Made by a program: the position numbers and the translations under genes. Shown one piece after another: positions 10,101 through 18,100 of a DNA stretch of 64,000 nt. Positions within the stretch are counted from its first letter, which is position 1. Every line of letters begins with the position of its first letter. This stretch comes from Microcoleus vaginatus_C. Lineage in GTDB: Bacteria; Cyanobacteriota; Cyanobacteriia; Cyanobacteriales; Microcoleaceae. Location of the stretch: NCBI GenBank assembly GCA_040004035.1, contig JAMPLN010000004.1, one strand, 5' to 3'. Under the pieces are notes generated by a model. The model ran no database searches and was not told where the DNA came from. It saw only the letters and a list, made by a program, of their open reading frames with translations.

Positions 10101-11004
10101 CATCCAACTTCTGCCTAGCTAAAGAGATTTTGCGATCGAACTGAGCCACACCAGCTAATTCGTCAATGATTTCTCTGCGTTCCTTAGAATTCATCGAAAT
10201 AATGCTGGTAACGTCTCCTTGCAGCACGACATTATAGCCTTCGGGATAAATTCGCAAGCGGTTGAGTTGTTCGTGAAGTTGAGTCAGCGTGCAAGGTTGA
10301 CCGTTAATGTAATAAGTTGAAGTGTAAGTACCTTGGCGAGTTACCCGAAGTTTGCGCGTCACACTCCACTCATCCGATTTTGGATTTTGGATTTTGGATT
10401 TTTTATTAGTAGCGAGTAGTTGTCCGTTGTTGTCTTGAGTTGCTGCGATTTCAATCTCTTCTACGTCTTCAACAGATAACTCATCCGATTTTGGATTTTG
10501 GATTTTGGATTTTCGATTGACAGGAAGTGATTGTCCGTTGTTGTCTAGAGTTTCGGCAGTTTCTATCCCTTCGACTTCTTCAATAGATAGAGGCGATTTT
10601 TGATTGACAGGAGATGATTGGCCGTTGTTGTCTAGAGTTTCGGCAATTTCTATCCCTTCCACTTCCTCGGCTTCAACAGATAACTCATCTGCTGCATTTT
10701 CATCCTCATCTTCATCCTGGGCGAACCATTCCTCCCCCACATCTTCCAGCGCAAAAGTCGCAGTCACACTAGCTTCGATCGTACCGCGTTTGTTTTGGGC
10801 GCTGTTCACCAAATCCGGCAAACGTTCAGCTCGCATTCCCTTAGAACTCGAAAGTCCGAGACAAAACAGCAAAGCGTCGAGGATGTTCGACTTCCCAGAA
10901 CCGTTGGGCCCGGAAACCACAGTAAAACCGGGCAGCACGGGAATGGCCGTCGTGCCGCCAAAAGATTTAAAGTTCGTCAGTTCGATCCGTTTAATGTGAA
11001 CCAT
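7114..11004 (-). CDS. smc: Chromosome segregation protein SMC
   Basis: A 1,296-residue structural-maintenance-of-chromosomes ATPase. The N-terminal head carries Walker A GPNGSGKSN (about residues 33-41). Two long coiled-coil arms flank a hinge with GGRMGN and FLPLNKI near the middle. The C-terminal head has the signature LASMSGGEKSLTALS and Walker B FYAFDEVDMFLD. SMC homodimers compact and segregate the chromosome with ScpA/ScpB. It is about 100 residues longer than usual: the N-terminal head holds a three-copy repetitive insert (described separately). The start at 11004 agrees with the family N-terminus MVHIKRIELTNFKSFGG. It is divergent from murA. Confidence 0.95.
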   Translation of the reverse strand: MVHIKRIELTNFKSFGGTTAIPVLPGFTVVSGPNGSGKSNILDALLFCLGLSSSKGMRAERLPDLVNSAQNKRGTIEASVTATFALEDVGEEWFAQDEDEDENAADELSVEAEEVEGIEIAETLDNNGQSSPVNQKSPLSIEEVEGIETAETLDNNGQSLPVNRKSKIQNPKSDELSVEDVEEIEIAATQDNNGQLLATNKKSKIQNPKSDEWSVTRKLRVTRQGTYTSTYYINGQPCTLTQLHEQLNRLRIYPEGYNVVLQGDVTSIISMNSKERREIIDELAGVAQFDRKISLARQKLDEVKEVEERSRIVEKELISQRDRLASDRTKAEKYQKLRAEFQEKSQWEIVLKFRQLQQQEWKLREQIEMGDRTSASLTEQLQTISTQIQAATAELDALNARVKALGESELLALQATIATQEAERRQLQNRKQDLETTAGQMAANIAQTEEEVRQFKQSLEQIEIEISYVKSQIGSLQEQRDAAQQSLDENREVANAIASTAEAWVQQQTELHRQIETIQQTLEPQRTEQATIGERADRLQSQIQEQNQSLQVLEQEIAAKKEQQSRLGETKGMASLQVESLNQILVEAEQELQLQQETQTRLLEEQRERQRKLDKLEVQFQALQEATGTFTAKIVAQSGIGGVCGLVAQLGRVEPRYQLALEIAAGGRMGNMVVEDDSVAAAAIELLKQKRAGRMTFLPLNKIRGGRYSVNENLRRAAGFVDAAVNLIDCDSRYQEIFAYVFGSTVVFSNLSDARRYLGQYRIVTLDGEILETSGAMTGGSSTNRSTLHFGTVEASEAASEARTIASLQERLEEIERILERCKIAIDRASVAVKTRSQELMEAKQNLRENQLRLEQLDSEIKNLQAQQEQVRSQIAKNTQELTNSRSRLQLLERELPAQETQLQQYRQTLAQLEESNSHSEWQQMQSSLRALEAQLQERELALRNVQQRLVDLENQFGRLEEKIKEGSEKLQEWQVQQNAGADALDSIVSQQLELDGQIAEAKAALGEIEEKLGVQKGERDRAESQLREQHLAKQQLQWQLQKLHETQQERREQLAAIRTLLETQRAEMPDPVPSIPENVEKANLTELQQEVKAIAKRIQALEPVNMLALEEYNRTQERLQELSQKLTTLEGERTELLLRIENFTTLRRRAFKEAFDAVNENFQTIFAELSEGDGYLQLDDQEDPFSSGLNLVAHPKGKPVQRLASMSGGEKSLTALSFIFALQRYRPSTFYAFDEVDMFLDGANVERLARMIKRQSEQAQFIVVSLRRPMIQSAERTIGVTQARGAYTQVIGLKL
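10371..10690 (-). repeat. Repeat-derived, triplicated insert in the SMC head domain
   Basis: Within smc, three tandem copies of a roughly 105-bp unit encode about 35 residues each, sharing VEGIEIAETLDNNGQ. Two of them end in SKIQNPKSDE, which is the translation of a heptamer tandem repeat (AAATCCA type) on the minus strand. Normal SMC proteins have a short variable loop here, between the first head strands and the VTRKLRV segment. The frame stays open throughout, so this looks like an in-frame repeat expansion tolerated in a surface loop. Confidence 0.8.
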
Positions 11005-11369
11005 ATGCTAGGAGTAGCTTTGGCTCTAGGTTGTTGTCACAGGGTAGCACAGGCAATAGGGCGATCGACAATGTGTTAACTTTCTGGCATTGTCGATCGA
11101 ACCGATATCTTACACCTTTGTCAACAACCGAGTCGGCTTTTACTTAAAAAGATCGTTGACAAAGGTACAACATCTGAGATCCGAGCGAGCGCTACAAATG
11201 AACGTAAATTTTGATACAGATAAGTTCATGAGACGCGATCGACATTATTTGTGGGATTAAACATGAAAGCCATGCCCAGAGCGAATTCCAGTAAATATAA
11301 TTCCCGCAATTCCTAATGTTACCCCTAGACATATAAAAACTTTCCGGTAAAATCGAACCAAAATTAATA
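11005..11369. promoter_or_regulatory. Divergent smc/murA intergenic region with two perfect inverted repeats
   Basis: This 365-bp region must hold the promoters of both smc (minus) and murA (plus). Two exact inverted repeats stand out: GATCGACAATG at 11063-11073 with its complement at 11088-11098 (14-nt spacer), and ACCTTTGTCAAC at 11114-11125 with its complement at 11155-11166 (29-nt spacer). They could be operator sites, or hairpins in a leader RNA. No coding potential is seen. Confidence 0.5.
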
Positions 11370-12788
11370 ATGTATAAAGTAACGAAGCGCATTATGGAGG
11401 GCAAACCCATTACACCAGCTCAGAACTCATCTAACCTGCCAGCTTCACCTGAAAGCGACGAACAACAAGTATTACAAATTTGGGGTCGCGAACCCCTTAA
11501 AGGACACGTTAAAATCAGCGGCGCCAAAAACTCGGCCTTAGTCGTCATGGCAGGAGCCCTGCTATGCCCAGAGGATTGCCGTCTCCGCAACGTTCCCGGT
11601 CTAGTCGATGTCGCCCGCATGGGGCAAATTCTCTCGGCTGTAGGAGTCAAATTACAGCAGAACGGGGACGTTTTAGACATCAACGCCAGCAACCTCATAG
11701 ACGCTCAAGCCCCCTACGAATTAGTCAGCCAACTGCGGGCGAGCTTCTTCATCATCGGGCCGCTGGTAGCGCGTTTGGGATTTGCCAAAGTGCCCTTGCC
11801 CGGTGGGTGCGCCATCGGTGCCCGACCCGTTGAACTCCACGTTCGCGGTCTGCAAGCCCTCGGCGCCGAAGTCCACATCGACCACGGCACGGTTCACGCT
11901 TACGTCAAAGGGCCGAACCGCCGCCTGAAAGGAGCCAAAATTTATTTGGACTACCCCAGCGTTGGCGCAACTGAAACTTTGATGATGGCAGCGACTCTGG
12001 CTGAAGGAGAAACCGTGATTGAAAATGCGGCTCAAGAGCCGGAAGTCGCAGATTTGGCGAATTTCTGCCGCGCAATGGGAGCAAAAATTCAAGGCGCCGG
12101 CACGAATACGATCGTCATTTCGGGAGTTCCCAAGCTGCACGCGGTAGACTATTCAATTATTCCCGATCGCATTGAAGCCGGAACATTTTTAGTAGCAGGA
12201 GCCATCACTCACTCGGAAATCAGTTTGTCGCCGGTAATTCCCGACCACCTGACCGCAGTCATTGCCAAATTGCAGACAATTGGGGCCAAAATTATTGCAG
12301 AATCCCCCGACATTTTGCGGATAGTTCCCGGCCAAACTCACTCGGCCACAGACATCGAAACTCTGCCTTATCCCGGTTTCCCCACAGATATGCAAGCTCA
12401 GTTTATGGCTTTGCTGACGCTGAGCGAAGGCGACAGCTTGATCAAAGAAACCGTGTTTGAGAATCGCTTGCGCCACGTAGCAGAGCTCAACCGCATGGGC
12501 GCAGACATTCGCCTTAAAGGCAATGTAGCGATTGTGCGGGGAGTGTCGCGGCTGTCGGGTGCGCCTGTCGTGGCAACAGATTTGCGGGCTTCGGCGGCGT
12601 TAGTGTTAGCGGGACTTGCAGCCGATGGTGTCACCACCATCAGCAGCTTGCAGCATTTAGACCGCGGCTACGAGCAGTTAGAGGTGAAACTGCAAAAATT
12701 GGGAGCTAAGTTGCGGCGGGTCAAAGAGGGTACAGACCCGGCGACTGCTGAGGCTCCTGTCAATCCCGTGCGATCGAGTTTAAAGTAG
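11370..12788 (+). CDS. murA: UDP-N-acetylglucosamine 1-carboxyvinyltransferase
   Basis: A 472-residue MurA. It catalyses the first committed step of peptidoglycan precursor synthesis, moving enolpyruvate from PEP to UDP-GlcNAc in the cytoplasm. The family N-terminal motif KISGAKNSAL is at about residues 48-57. The catalytic loop PGGCAIGARPVELH contains the PEP-reactive Cys at about residue 147, so a fosfomycin-sensitive form is expected. The C-terminal DLRASAALVLAGL motif is present. The first 35 or so residues are not part of the conserved fold. An alternative in-frame ATG lies at 11391, and neither start has a clear ribosome binding site. Confidence 0.95.
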   Translation: MYKVTKRIMEGKPITPAQNSSNLPASPESDEQQVLQIWGREPLKGHVKISGAKNSALVVMAGALLCPEDCRLRNVPGLVDVARMGQILSAVGVKLQQNGDVLDINASNLIDAQAPYELVSQLRASFFIIGPLVARLGFAKVPLPGGCAIGARPVELHVRGLQALGAEVHIDHGTVHAYVKGPNRRLKGAKIYLDYPSVGATETLMMAATLAEGETVIENAAQEPEVADLANFCRAMGAKIQGAGTNTIVISGVPKLHAVDYSIIPDRIEAGTFLVAGAITHSEISLSPVIPDHLTAVIAKLQTIGAKIIAESPDILRIVPGQTHSATDIETLPYPGFPTDMQAQFMALLTLSEGDSLIKETVFENRLRHVAELNRMGADIRLKGNVAIVRGVSRLSGAPVVATDLRASAALVLAGLAADGVTTISSLQHLDRGYEQLEVKLQKLGAKLRRVKEGTDPATAEAPVNPVRSSLK

Positions 12789-12924
12789 TCAGAAGGAAGA
12801 AGGAAGAAGGAAGAAGGAAGAAGGAAGAGGAAAAAAGGAAGAAGCAAAAGAATTCCCCATGCCCAATTCCCCATGCCCCATGCCCAATTCCCAATTCCCA
12901 ATTCCCCATTCCCAACTGACTAAA
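12789..12924. repeat. Low-complexity tandem repeats between murA and the M48 gene
   Basis: Two repeat tracts: a GAAGGAA heptamer run (about 12,790-12,845), then repeats of the CCCCATGCCCAATTCC type (about 12,855-12,915). They are of the short tandem repeat kind common in filamentous cyanobacteria. Similar tracts lie at 31,370-31,440, 31,565-31,620, 37,290-37,340 and 43,625-43,765. The tract keeps a frame open upstream of the M48 start, but the encoded Met/Pro/Asn/Ser-rich stretch is most likely not translated. Confidence 0.75.
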
Positions 12925-13794
12925 ATGTCGAACATACCGCTCATCGGTTTGAAAGCAGACCAGTTTCGCCACCCGCTAGACTTGGAAGCTACCAGCACTC
13001 TCAAACAACTGCCCGGCCTGGATTTGATCGTGCGGCAGTTGCTGGGACAACTTGGCGAACAGTTTTTCATGCTGGAAAATCTGGCTTCCAGCGTCCAAGT
13101 CGGCGAAAATCAATTGCCCCACCTCCATCAATTGCTGTTGGATGCCTGCAAAACTCTTGATTTGGAGCCGCCGCAGCTTTATGTCCGCCAGCATCCGATG
13201 CCAAATGCTTACACCTTTGCGATGCGGGGAAAACAGCCTTTTGTGGTGATGCACACTTCTCTGATTGATTTGCTCACAGAGGAGGAAGTTAAGGCAGTAA
13301 TTGCTCACGAGTTGGGGCATTTGAAGTGCGAGCACGGAGTTTACCTGACTCTGGCTAATTTGATTGTGTTGGCCGCCGGTCAAATTTCCCCTGTGGGAAC
13401 CGTGCTCGCGCAGGGTTTGCAGGCGCAAATGTTGGAATGGTTGCGGTGTGCGGAATTTACGTGCGATCGCGCCGCCTTGCTCGCCACCCAAGACCCAAAA
13501 GTGGTAGCATCGCTGTTGATGAAACTGGCCGGAGGTTCACCGACTTTAGCTCCGAAACTGAATGTCGATGCGTTTTTGGCGCAGGCGCGGGCCTACGACG
13601 ACCTCAGCAGCACTCAACTGGGAGAAATGCTCAAACAAGCTCAGACGGCTCAGTTGTCCCATCCTGTACCAGTATTGCGCGCCAGAGAGATCGATCGCTG
13701 GGCAAGTTCAAAAGATTATGAATCTTTGCTTGCAGGAAATCGATCGGTGTGTTATGATGGTGAAACCCAAAAGGGCGGGTGGCGAAATTGGTAG
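12925..13794 (+). CDS. M48 family zinc metalloprotease
   Basis: About 289 residues from ATG at 12925. An upstream in-frame ATG at 12859 would only add repeat-encoded residues. The HEXXH zinc motif HELGH is at residues 128-132, and the third ligand Glu is in CAEFTCDRAALLA about 50 residues later. M48 peptidases (HtpX/Oma1-like) take part in membrane-protein quality control. A short hydrophobic stretch follows the zinc motif (LTLANLIVLAAG). The frame ends in a TAG at 13792-13794 that lies within the tRNA-Leu gene, a 22-nt overlap. The 3' end belongs to the duplicated segment. Confidence 0.85.
   Translation: MSNIPLIGLKADQFRHPLDLEATSTLKQLPGLDLIVRQLLGQLGEQFFMLENLASSVQVGENQLPHLHQLLLDACKTLDLEPPQLYVRQHPMPNAYTFAMRGKQPFVVMHTSLIDLLTEEEVKAVIAHELGHLKCEHGVYLTLANLIVLAAGQISPVGTVLAQGLQAQMLEWLRCAEFTCDRAALLATQDPKVVASLLMKLAGGSPTLAPKLNVDAFLAQARAYDDLSSTQLGEMLKQAQTAQLSHPVPVLRAREIDRWASSKDYESLLAGNRSVCYDGETQKGGWRNW
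13730..13758 (+). promoter_or_regulatory. Predicted sigma-70-type promoter of tRNA-Leu copy 1
   Basis: TTGCAG (13730-13735), a 17-nt spacer and TATGAT (13753-13758), with the mature tRNA beginning 14 nt further on. The promoter lies within the M48 coding sequence. The equivalent positions before tRNA copy 2 keep the same layout. Confidence 0.6.
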
Positions 13795-13854
13795 ACGCAT
13801 CAGACTCAAAATCTGACACCGAAAGGTATGAGAGTTCGATTCTCTCCCCGCCCA
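13773..13854 (+). tRNA. tRNA-Leu (anticodon CAA), copy 1
   Basis: An 82-nt class II tRNA. The acceptor stem GGGCGGG (13773-13779) pairs with CCCGCCC (13847-13853), and the discriminator A is at 13854. The D-loop holds AAATTGGTAGACGC. The anticodon stem TCAGA/TCTGA encloses the loop CTCAAAA, giving anticodon CAA (leucine, UUG codons). A variable arm follows, then the T arm GAGAG-TTCGATT-CTCTC. The 3' CCA is not encoded. The sequence is identical to the second copy at 14861. Confidence 0.95.
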
Positions 13855-14059
13855 CTGCTAAAAAAGCTAGTGATGTATTAATAAACAACTGTGTGCTAGG
13901 TAGCCCAGTAGCTCCAAGTGCATATCTCATCACTTGATCTCCCCCTTCCTGGTGGCTGTGGTTGGTAGCCGAGTATTTTCCGAACTTCAGTTGAAATAAC
14001 TCATGACCAACCGCACTATTACTTTGGTCTTCTTTTTTATGTAATAAAAACAGAAAAAG

Positions 14060-14278
14060 ATGAGTAAGGAGGCAAGCAATATACCTTCTGTGGATTTAGC
14101 TATGGTTCCAGGCACAGTTTATCTCCAAGATTGTGTCTCGAATCAGTTAAGTAAACTGTATACTCTTGATTTAGCAACAGGTAAAGCAACCTTCATCGGT
14201 GAGATCATTACAGAAGTTTATGATATTGCCTTTGTTGATTCACAACTCTATGGCATGGAGCGAGTACGATCTCGATAA
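14060..14278 (+). pseudogene. Truncated 5' copy of the large propeller/coiled-coil protein gene
   Basis: Encodes 72 residues. The first 65 match the N-terminus of the 1,127-residue protein at 15148 with only a few substitutions (SNIPSVDLA, TVY, DCVSNQLSKLYTLDL shared). After residue 65 the frame enters unrelated DNA and stops at 14278. It is a partial gene copy left by the segmental duplication and would make at most one and a half propeller blades, so a function as a protein is unlikely. Confidence 0.8.
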
Positions 14279-14640
14279 AATGCTCGTTGCTGCTGACTTC
14301 GCACCACTGAAAGATGAGAAAGATGTATCGGCTCAATAATTCGGGGCGGACTACCCACTCAGGAACGATTTTGCGTCATTTGAGGTGCATCGTTGAGCGA
14401 TTTACCCCGGATTATTGAGCGGATACAGAAAGATGTTACGCTTTATTACTAAAAAAAAAATTATCTACCCTTCTAGATAGACTAATAGTCATCCCCGGAG
14501 CGGTCAAACTTGCGACCAATTCTAGCAGATGCTGAGTTTATCAGCACTAAGGGAAATACCGTCATCAGCAACCTCGATTATGATTTCTTAACTGTTTGGC
14601 AAAACAAGTCTAATAGCAGATATCACATTAAGTGATTACC
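14257..14640. other. Unrelated DNA separating the two duplication copies
   Basis: About 385 bp that matches neither copy. Its first 80 bases can be read as the end of a different gene: from 14261 a frame ends in LVAADFAPLKDEKDVSAQ followed by a stop at 14336-14338. I do not recognise it. A 90-bp element with terminal inverted repeats follows (14331-14420), then A/T-rich DNA with no coding signal. This insert may have arrived between two tandem copies, or come with the donor segment. Confidence 0.45.
14331..14420. mobile_element. 90-bp element with 16-bp imperfect terminal inverted repeats
   Basis: GCTCAATAATTCGGGG at 14331-14346 is mirrored by CCCCGGATTATTGAGC at 14405-14420 (one mismatch). 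The 58 bp between is non-coding. Size and ends fit a MITE, or the joined ends of a deleted insertion sequence. It sits between the two duplication copies. No clear target-site duplication is visible. Confidence 0.4.
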
Positions 14641-14644
14641 AAAA

Positions 14645-14860
14645 ACTGAATGTAGACGAGTTTTTGGCGCAGGCGCGAGCCTACGACGAGCTCAGCACCA
14701 CTCAACTCGGAGATATGCTCAAACAAGCTCAGACGGCTCAGTTGTCCCATCCTGTACCAGTATAGCGCGCCAGAGAGATCGATGGCTGGGCAAGTTTAAA
14801 AGATTATGAATCTTTGCTTGGAAGAAAGCGATCGGTCTATTATTATGGTGAAACCAAAAA
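14645..14860 (+). pseudogene. M48 protease C-terminal remnant
   Basis: Matches the last 70 or so codons of the M48 gene but has no start, and has an in-frame TAG at 14763-14765 where the intact gene has TTG (Leu). The remnant is kept only as part of the duplication. Its tail still carries the tRNA promoter, the likely reason for its persistence. Confidence 0.8.
14818..14846 (+). promoter_or_regulatory. Predicted promoter of tRNA-Leu copy 2
   Basis: TTGGAA (14818-14823), 17-nt spacer, TATTAT (14841-14846), 14 nt before the tRNA start. The bases differ from copy 1 (TTGCAG/TATGAT) but the geometry is the same, so both copies are probably transcribed. Confidence 0.55.
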
Positions 14861-14942
14861 GGGCGGGTGGCGAAATTGGTAGACGCATCAGACTCAAAAT
14901 CTGACACCGAAAGGTATGAGAGTTCGATTCTCTCCCCGCCCA
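14861..14942 (+). tRNA. tRNA-Leu (anticodon CAA), copy 2
   Basis: Identical over all 82 nt to the tRNA at 13773-13854, with the same cloverleaf, CAA anticodon and no encoded CCA. The flanking duplication carries many substitutions while the tRNA carries none, so the RNA is either under selection or recently homogenised. Confidence 0.95.
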
Positions 14943-15147
14943 CTGCGAGGAAAGCTAGTGATGTCTTAATAAAGCGCTCTGTGCTTAATAGCCAAGCAGC
15001 TCCAACTGCATCTCTCATCACTTTATCTCGCACTCGCTGGTGGCTGTCGTTGCTAGCCGAGTATTTTCCCAAAATCAGTTGAAATAACTGATGACCAACC
15101 GCACTGTTACTTTCGTCTGCTTTTTTATGTAATAAAAACAGAAAAAG

Positions 15148-18100
15148 ATGAGTAATCAGGCAAGCAATATACCTTCTGTGGATTTAGCTATCGTTCCAGG
15201 CACAGTTTATATCCAGGATTGTGTCTCAAATCAGTTAAGTAAACTGTATACTCTTGATTTAGCCACAGGTAAAGCAACATTCATCGGTGAGATCATTACA
15301 GAAGTGTATGATATTGCCTTTGTTGATTCACAACTCTATGGCATCGATCGAGAAGGCGACACAACGCAGCTCGTAAAAATTGACATCAAAACGGGCGATA
15401 CGGCTGTCATTGGGGATACGGGCTTTGCTACAGCCGGCTTGGCTTATAATGCCCAACGTCAAACCCTTCATGCCACCACAGCTAAACAACTGATTGCCCT
15501 TGATCTCAAAACAGGAAAAGGTACACCAGTAGCTACCGTAGCTAATAAAGACTACAACTGTGGCGAAGTTGCCTTTGATAGCAAGGGCATAGCATATATC
15601 ACATTAATTGGCTACGAAAAGAAGAAATTACTTGCTAGATGCAATCTCGATACTAGCGAAGTTAAAACTATTGGTGATACCGGATTTCCTGGTATTGGCA
15701 GTATGGAATTTGTTGGCAATGTCCTTTATGGCGTTACGGGCAGATTTTTTAACTTGGGGAAAGACGGTCAATTAATCCGCATTAATACCAAGACAGGTAA
15801 AGGCACATTAGTGGCTCAAACCAAGCCTAGCGGTCGTTGGGCAGGAATTGCGGTTTATCAACCAGCAACAGAAGTGAGCGAAACCGTCACTTCAAAAGTT
15901 AACACTCAAGCTACACAAGCTCCACAAACAACTACTACAACGGGTGAGGAAACTATGAAACTGTTAACGATTGATACCAAAGAAAACTGTTACGTTATCA
16001 ATAGCGCTCAGATGAATAGCTTGCAACAAAATGTTGCTAAGTCTCTGACATTAGACAAAGGAACTTTTGACATCCAAATTACCAGTGGTAGCTACAGTTA
16101 TAGTGCCGACAATACCGTCGCTGAGCCTTTTGTTTTTCTCTGGATTTATGGACTTGATGACAGTACCTTTATCAACACAAAGACAGGTGTTGAGACAGGT
16201 GCAACTTGGGCAACTTTAAACGGCTATAACGACAAATTGCAGTTAGACATCAAAGAAAAAGCTGTAGTCTGTGCTTTATTCTTTGATACCTATAGTGGTG
16301 ATAATCAAGGACAAGTCACTGTTTCAATCACTGGCAATCAACAGTTTAACCCCCAAACTTTAACCGTTGATAGCAAGGAAAACTGCTATTCCCTGGATGG
16401 CAATTATCTCTCCACTCTTAAAAAAGCCAATGCTAATTCTATCGAGTTAGCCCCAGGGAACTATCGCGTCAAGATTCGGGAAAGCAATGCCACTTATGGA
16501 GCAGAAGCCAAAAATTTCCAATTAGAGCCTTGGGCGTTACTGTTGATTCAAGGGGGAAAATTTATCTCCAAGTTGACAGGAATTGAACTTAGCGAAAGTT
16601 GGTGTTCCTTAAATGGCTTCAAAGATGACGTTATTTTTGAAGTCAAACAAAAAACCACCCTCTCCGGCTTCTTTTTTGATACATACATAGAAGATAACGA
16701 AGGGCAAGTTGTTTTAGAAATCAACAACATCAGTGATCTAGAAGTAGCCCAAGAATATGCACAGTCATCACTACAACCTGGTATGGGCAGCAGCGGAAGC
16801 ACTGTTAGTGTAGTGGGTGGTGGTAGCACAACTAGCTCTGGTGGTACAGCAGTTACCACGGGTGGTACAACTAGCTCTGGTGGTACACGAGTTACGACTG
16901 GTGGTAGCACAACTAGCTCTGGTGGTATACCAGTTACCACTGGTGGTACAACTAGCTCTAGTAGTACAGCAGTTACCACTGGTGGTACAACTAGCTCGGG
17001 GACTGAAAATATCGATATTAGCAGTGGATTTAACTTCAGTTTTGACCAAGATCAGATGGAACAAATGTGGCAGCAAATGGCAGCCCAAATCAATAGTTCC
17101 ATTACAGTAACAGGTGATCCGAACGAGAAAAAAGAAGCTTATTGGGACAATTTGGAAAAATGGCTGCTTAAAGGCTATCAAACTCAAGCTAAAGACTTAG
17201 GGATGAAGGTAGCACGGCTGGAGTTTATGCTGAAGACTCTTACCCAACAAATGGAAGTTAGTTTTAATCAGAATTTCCACAATTGGTCGGGGTACTTCAA
17301 CAAAAATCTCAACGACTTATTTATTTCCCGAATCCCCCGCATTGTTAGTGAGCAGGTGAATTTAAGAATCTCTGAACAAACCCAAGAGATTAAACACTTA
17401 GTGCTGCAACAAATGCAAACCGAACTCAATGAGCGTGTTGAGTCCGTCGTTAATCTCAAAGTGTCTAATCAGACTCAAGAAGTTAAGAACCTCGTAGTTC
17501 AGCAAATGCAAACTGAACTTGAGCAACGGATTGAGAATGTAGTTAACATCAAAATTGCCAATCAGTCTACAGAGATTAATACCCAGGTAATTAATCAAAT
17601 GTCGGCTGATATTGATGAGCGCATTAGTAACTCCGTTAATGTCCAAATCGCCAATCAATCTCAAGAGATTACTAATCAGGTAATTCAGCAACTCCAACAT
17701 ACTATCGATCAGCGTGTTGAGAATGTGGTGAGCATCAAGATTTCCGATCAAACCCAGAATGTGAAGAATCTGGTGATTCAGCAAATGCAAACTTACATCG
17801 ATCAACGCATCGATAATGTCGTGAACCTCAAAGTGTCTAATCTATCTCAAGATATTAACACTCAAATTGTTCAGCAAATTCAACACGACATAGATCAGCG
17901 GATTAATGCGGTAGTTAATCTCAAAATTGCTGACCAAAGCCAAAACATTAAAAATCTGGTCATTCAGCAGATTGAAGCTAACATGGATCAACGCATCAAT
18001 ACAGTGGTTAATCAATCTAGCAATCACAATGTGCAGTTAGTGACTACTAATATTGTCAATGATCTTGACAATCGCATTAATACTAGCTTGGATAACAAGA

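Larger units (their letters stand above)
13555..14256. repeat. Segmental duplication, copy 1
   Basis: About 700 bp holding the 3' end of the M48 gene, the tRNA-Leu with its promoter, the spacer, and the first 65 or so codons of the large mosaic protein gene. It matches 14,642-15,344 almost base for base apart from scattered substitutions. Similarity stops abruptly at GGCAT (14,252-14,256), after which unrelated sequence begins. The direct orientation and intact flanks suggest an unequal duplication, or an insertion that separated the copies. Confidence 0.85.
14642..15344. repeat. Segmental duplication, copy 2
   Basis: Second copy of the 13,555-14,256 segment. It starts inside what was the M48 gene (ACTGAATGT) and continues without a break into the full-length mosaic protein gene. 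The M48 part is now broken, while the tRNA and the large gene are intact. The intact M48 gene lies with copy 1 and the intact large gene with copy 2. Confidence 0.85.

Noticed and set aside
8071..11079. Many plus-strand frames opposite smc
   Set aside because: Antisense shadows of a long coiled-coil gene, with no family motif or own ribosome binding site.
12859..12924. Longer N-terminus for the M48 protease
   Set aside because: The added residues (Met/Pro/Asn/Ser) are translated tandem repeat. The ATG at 12925 gives the normal protein start.
16548..17187. Minus-strand frames opposite the Thr/Gly linker
   Set aside because: Artefact of low-complexity sequence in the mosaic gene, with no motif.
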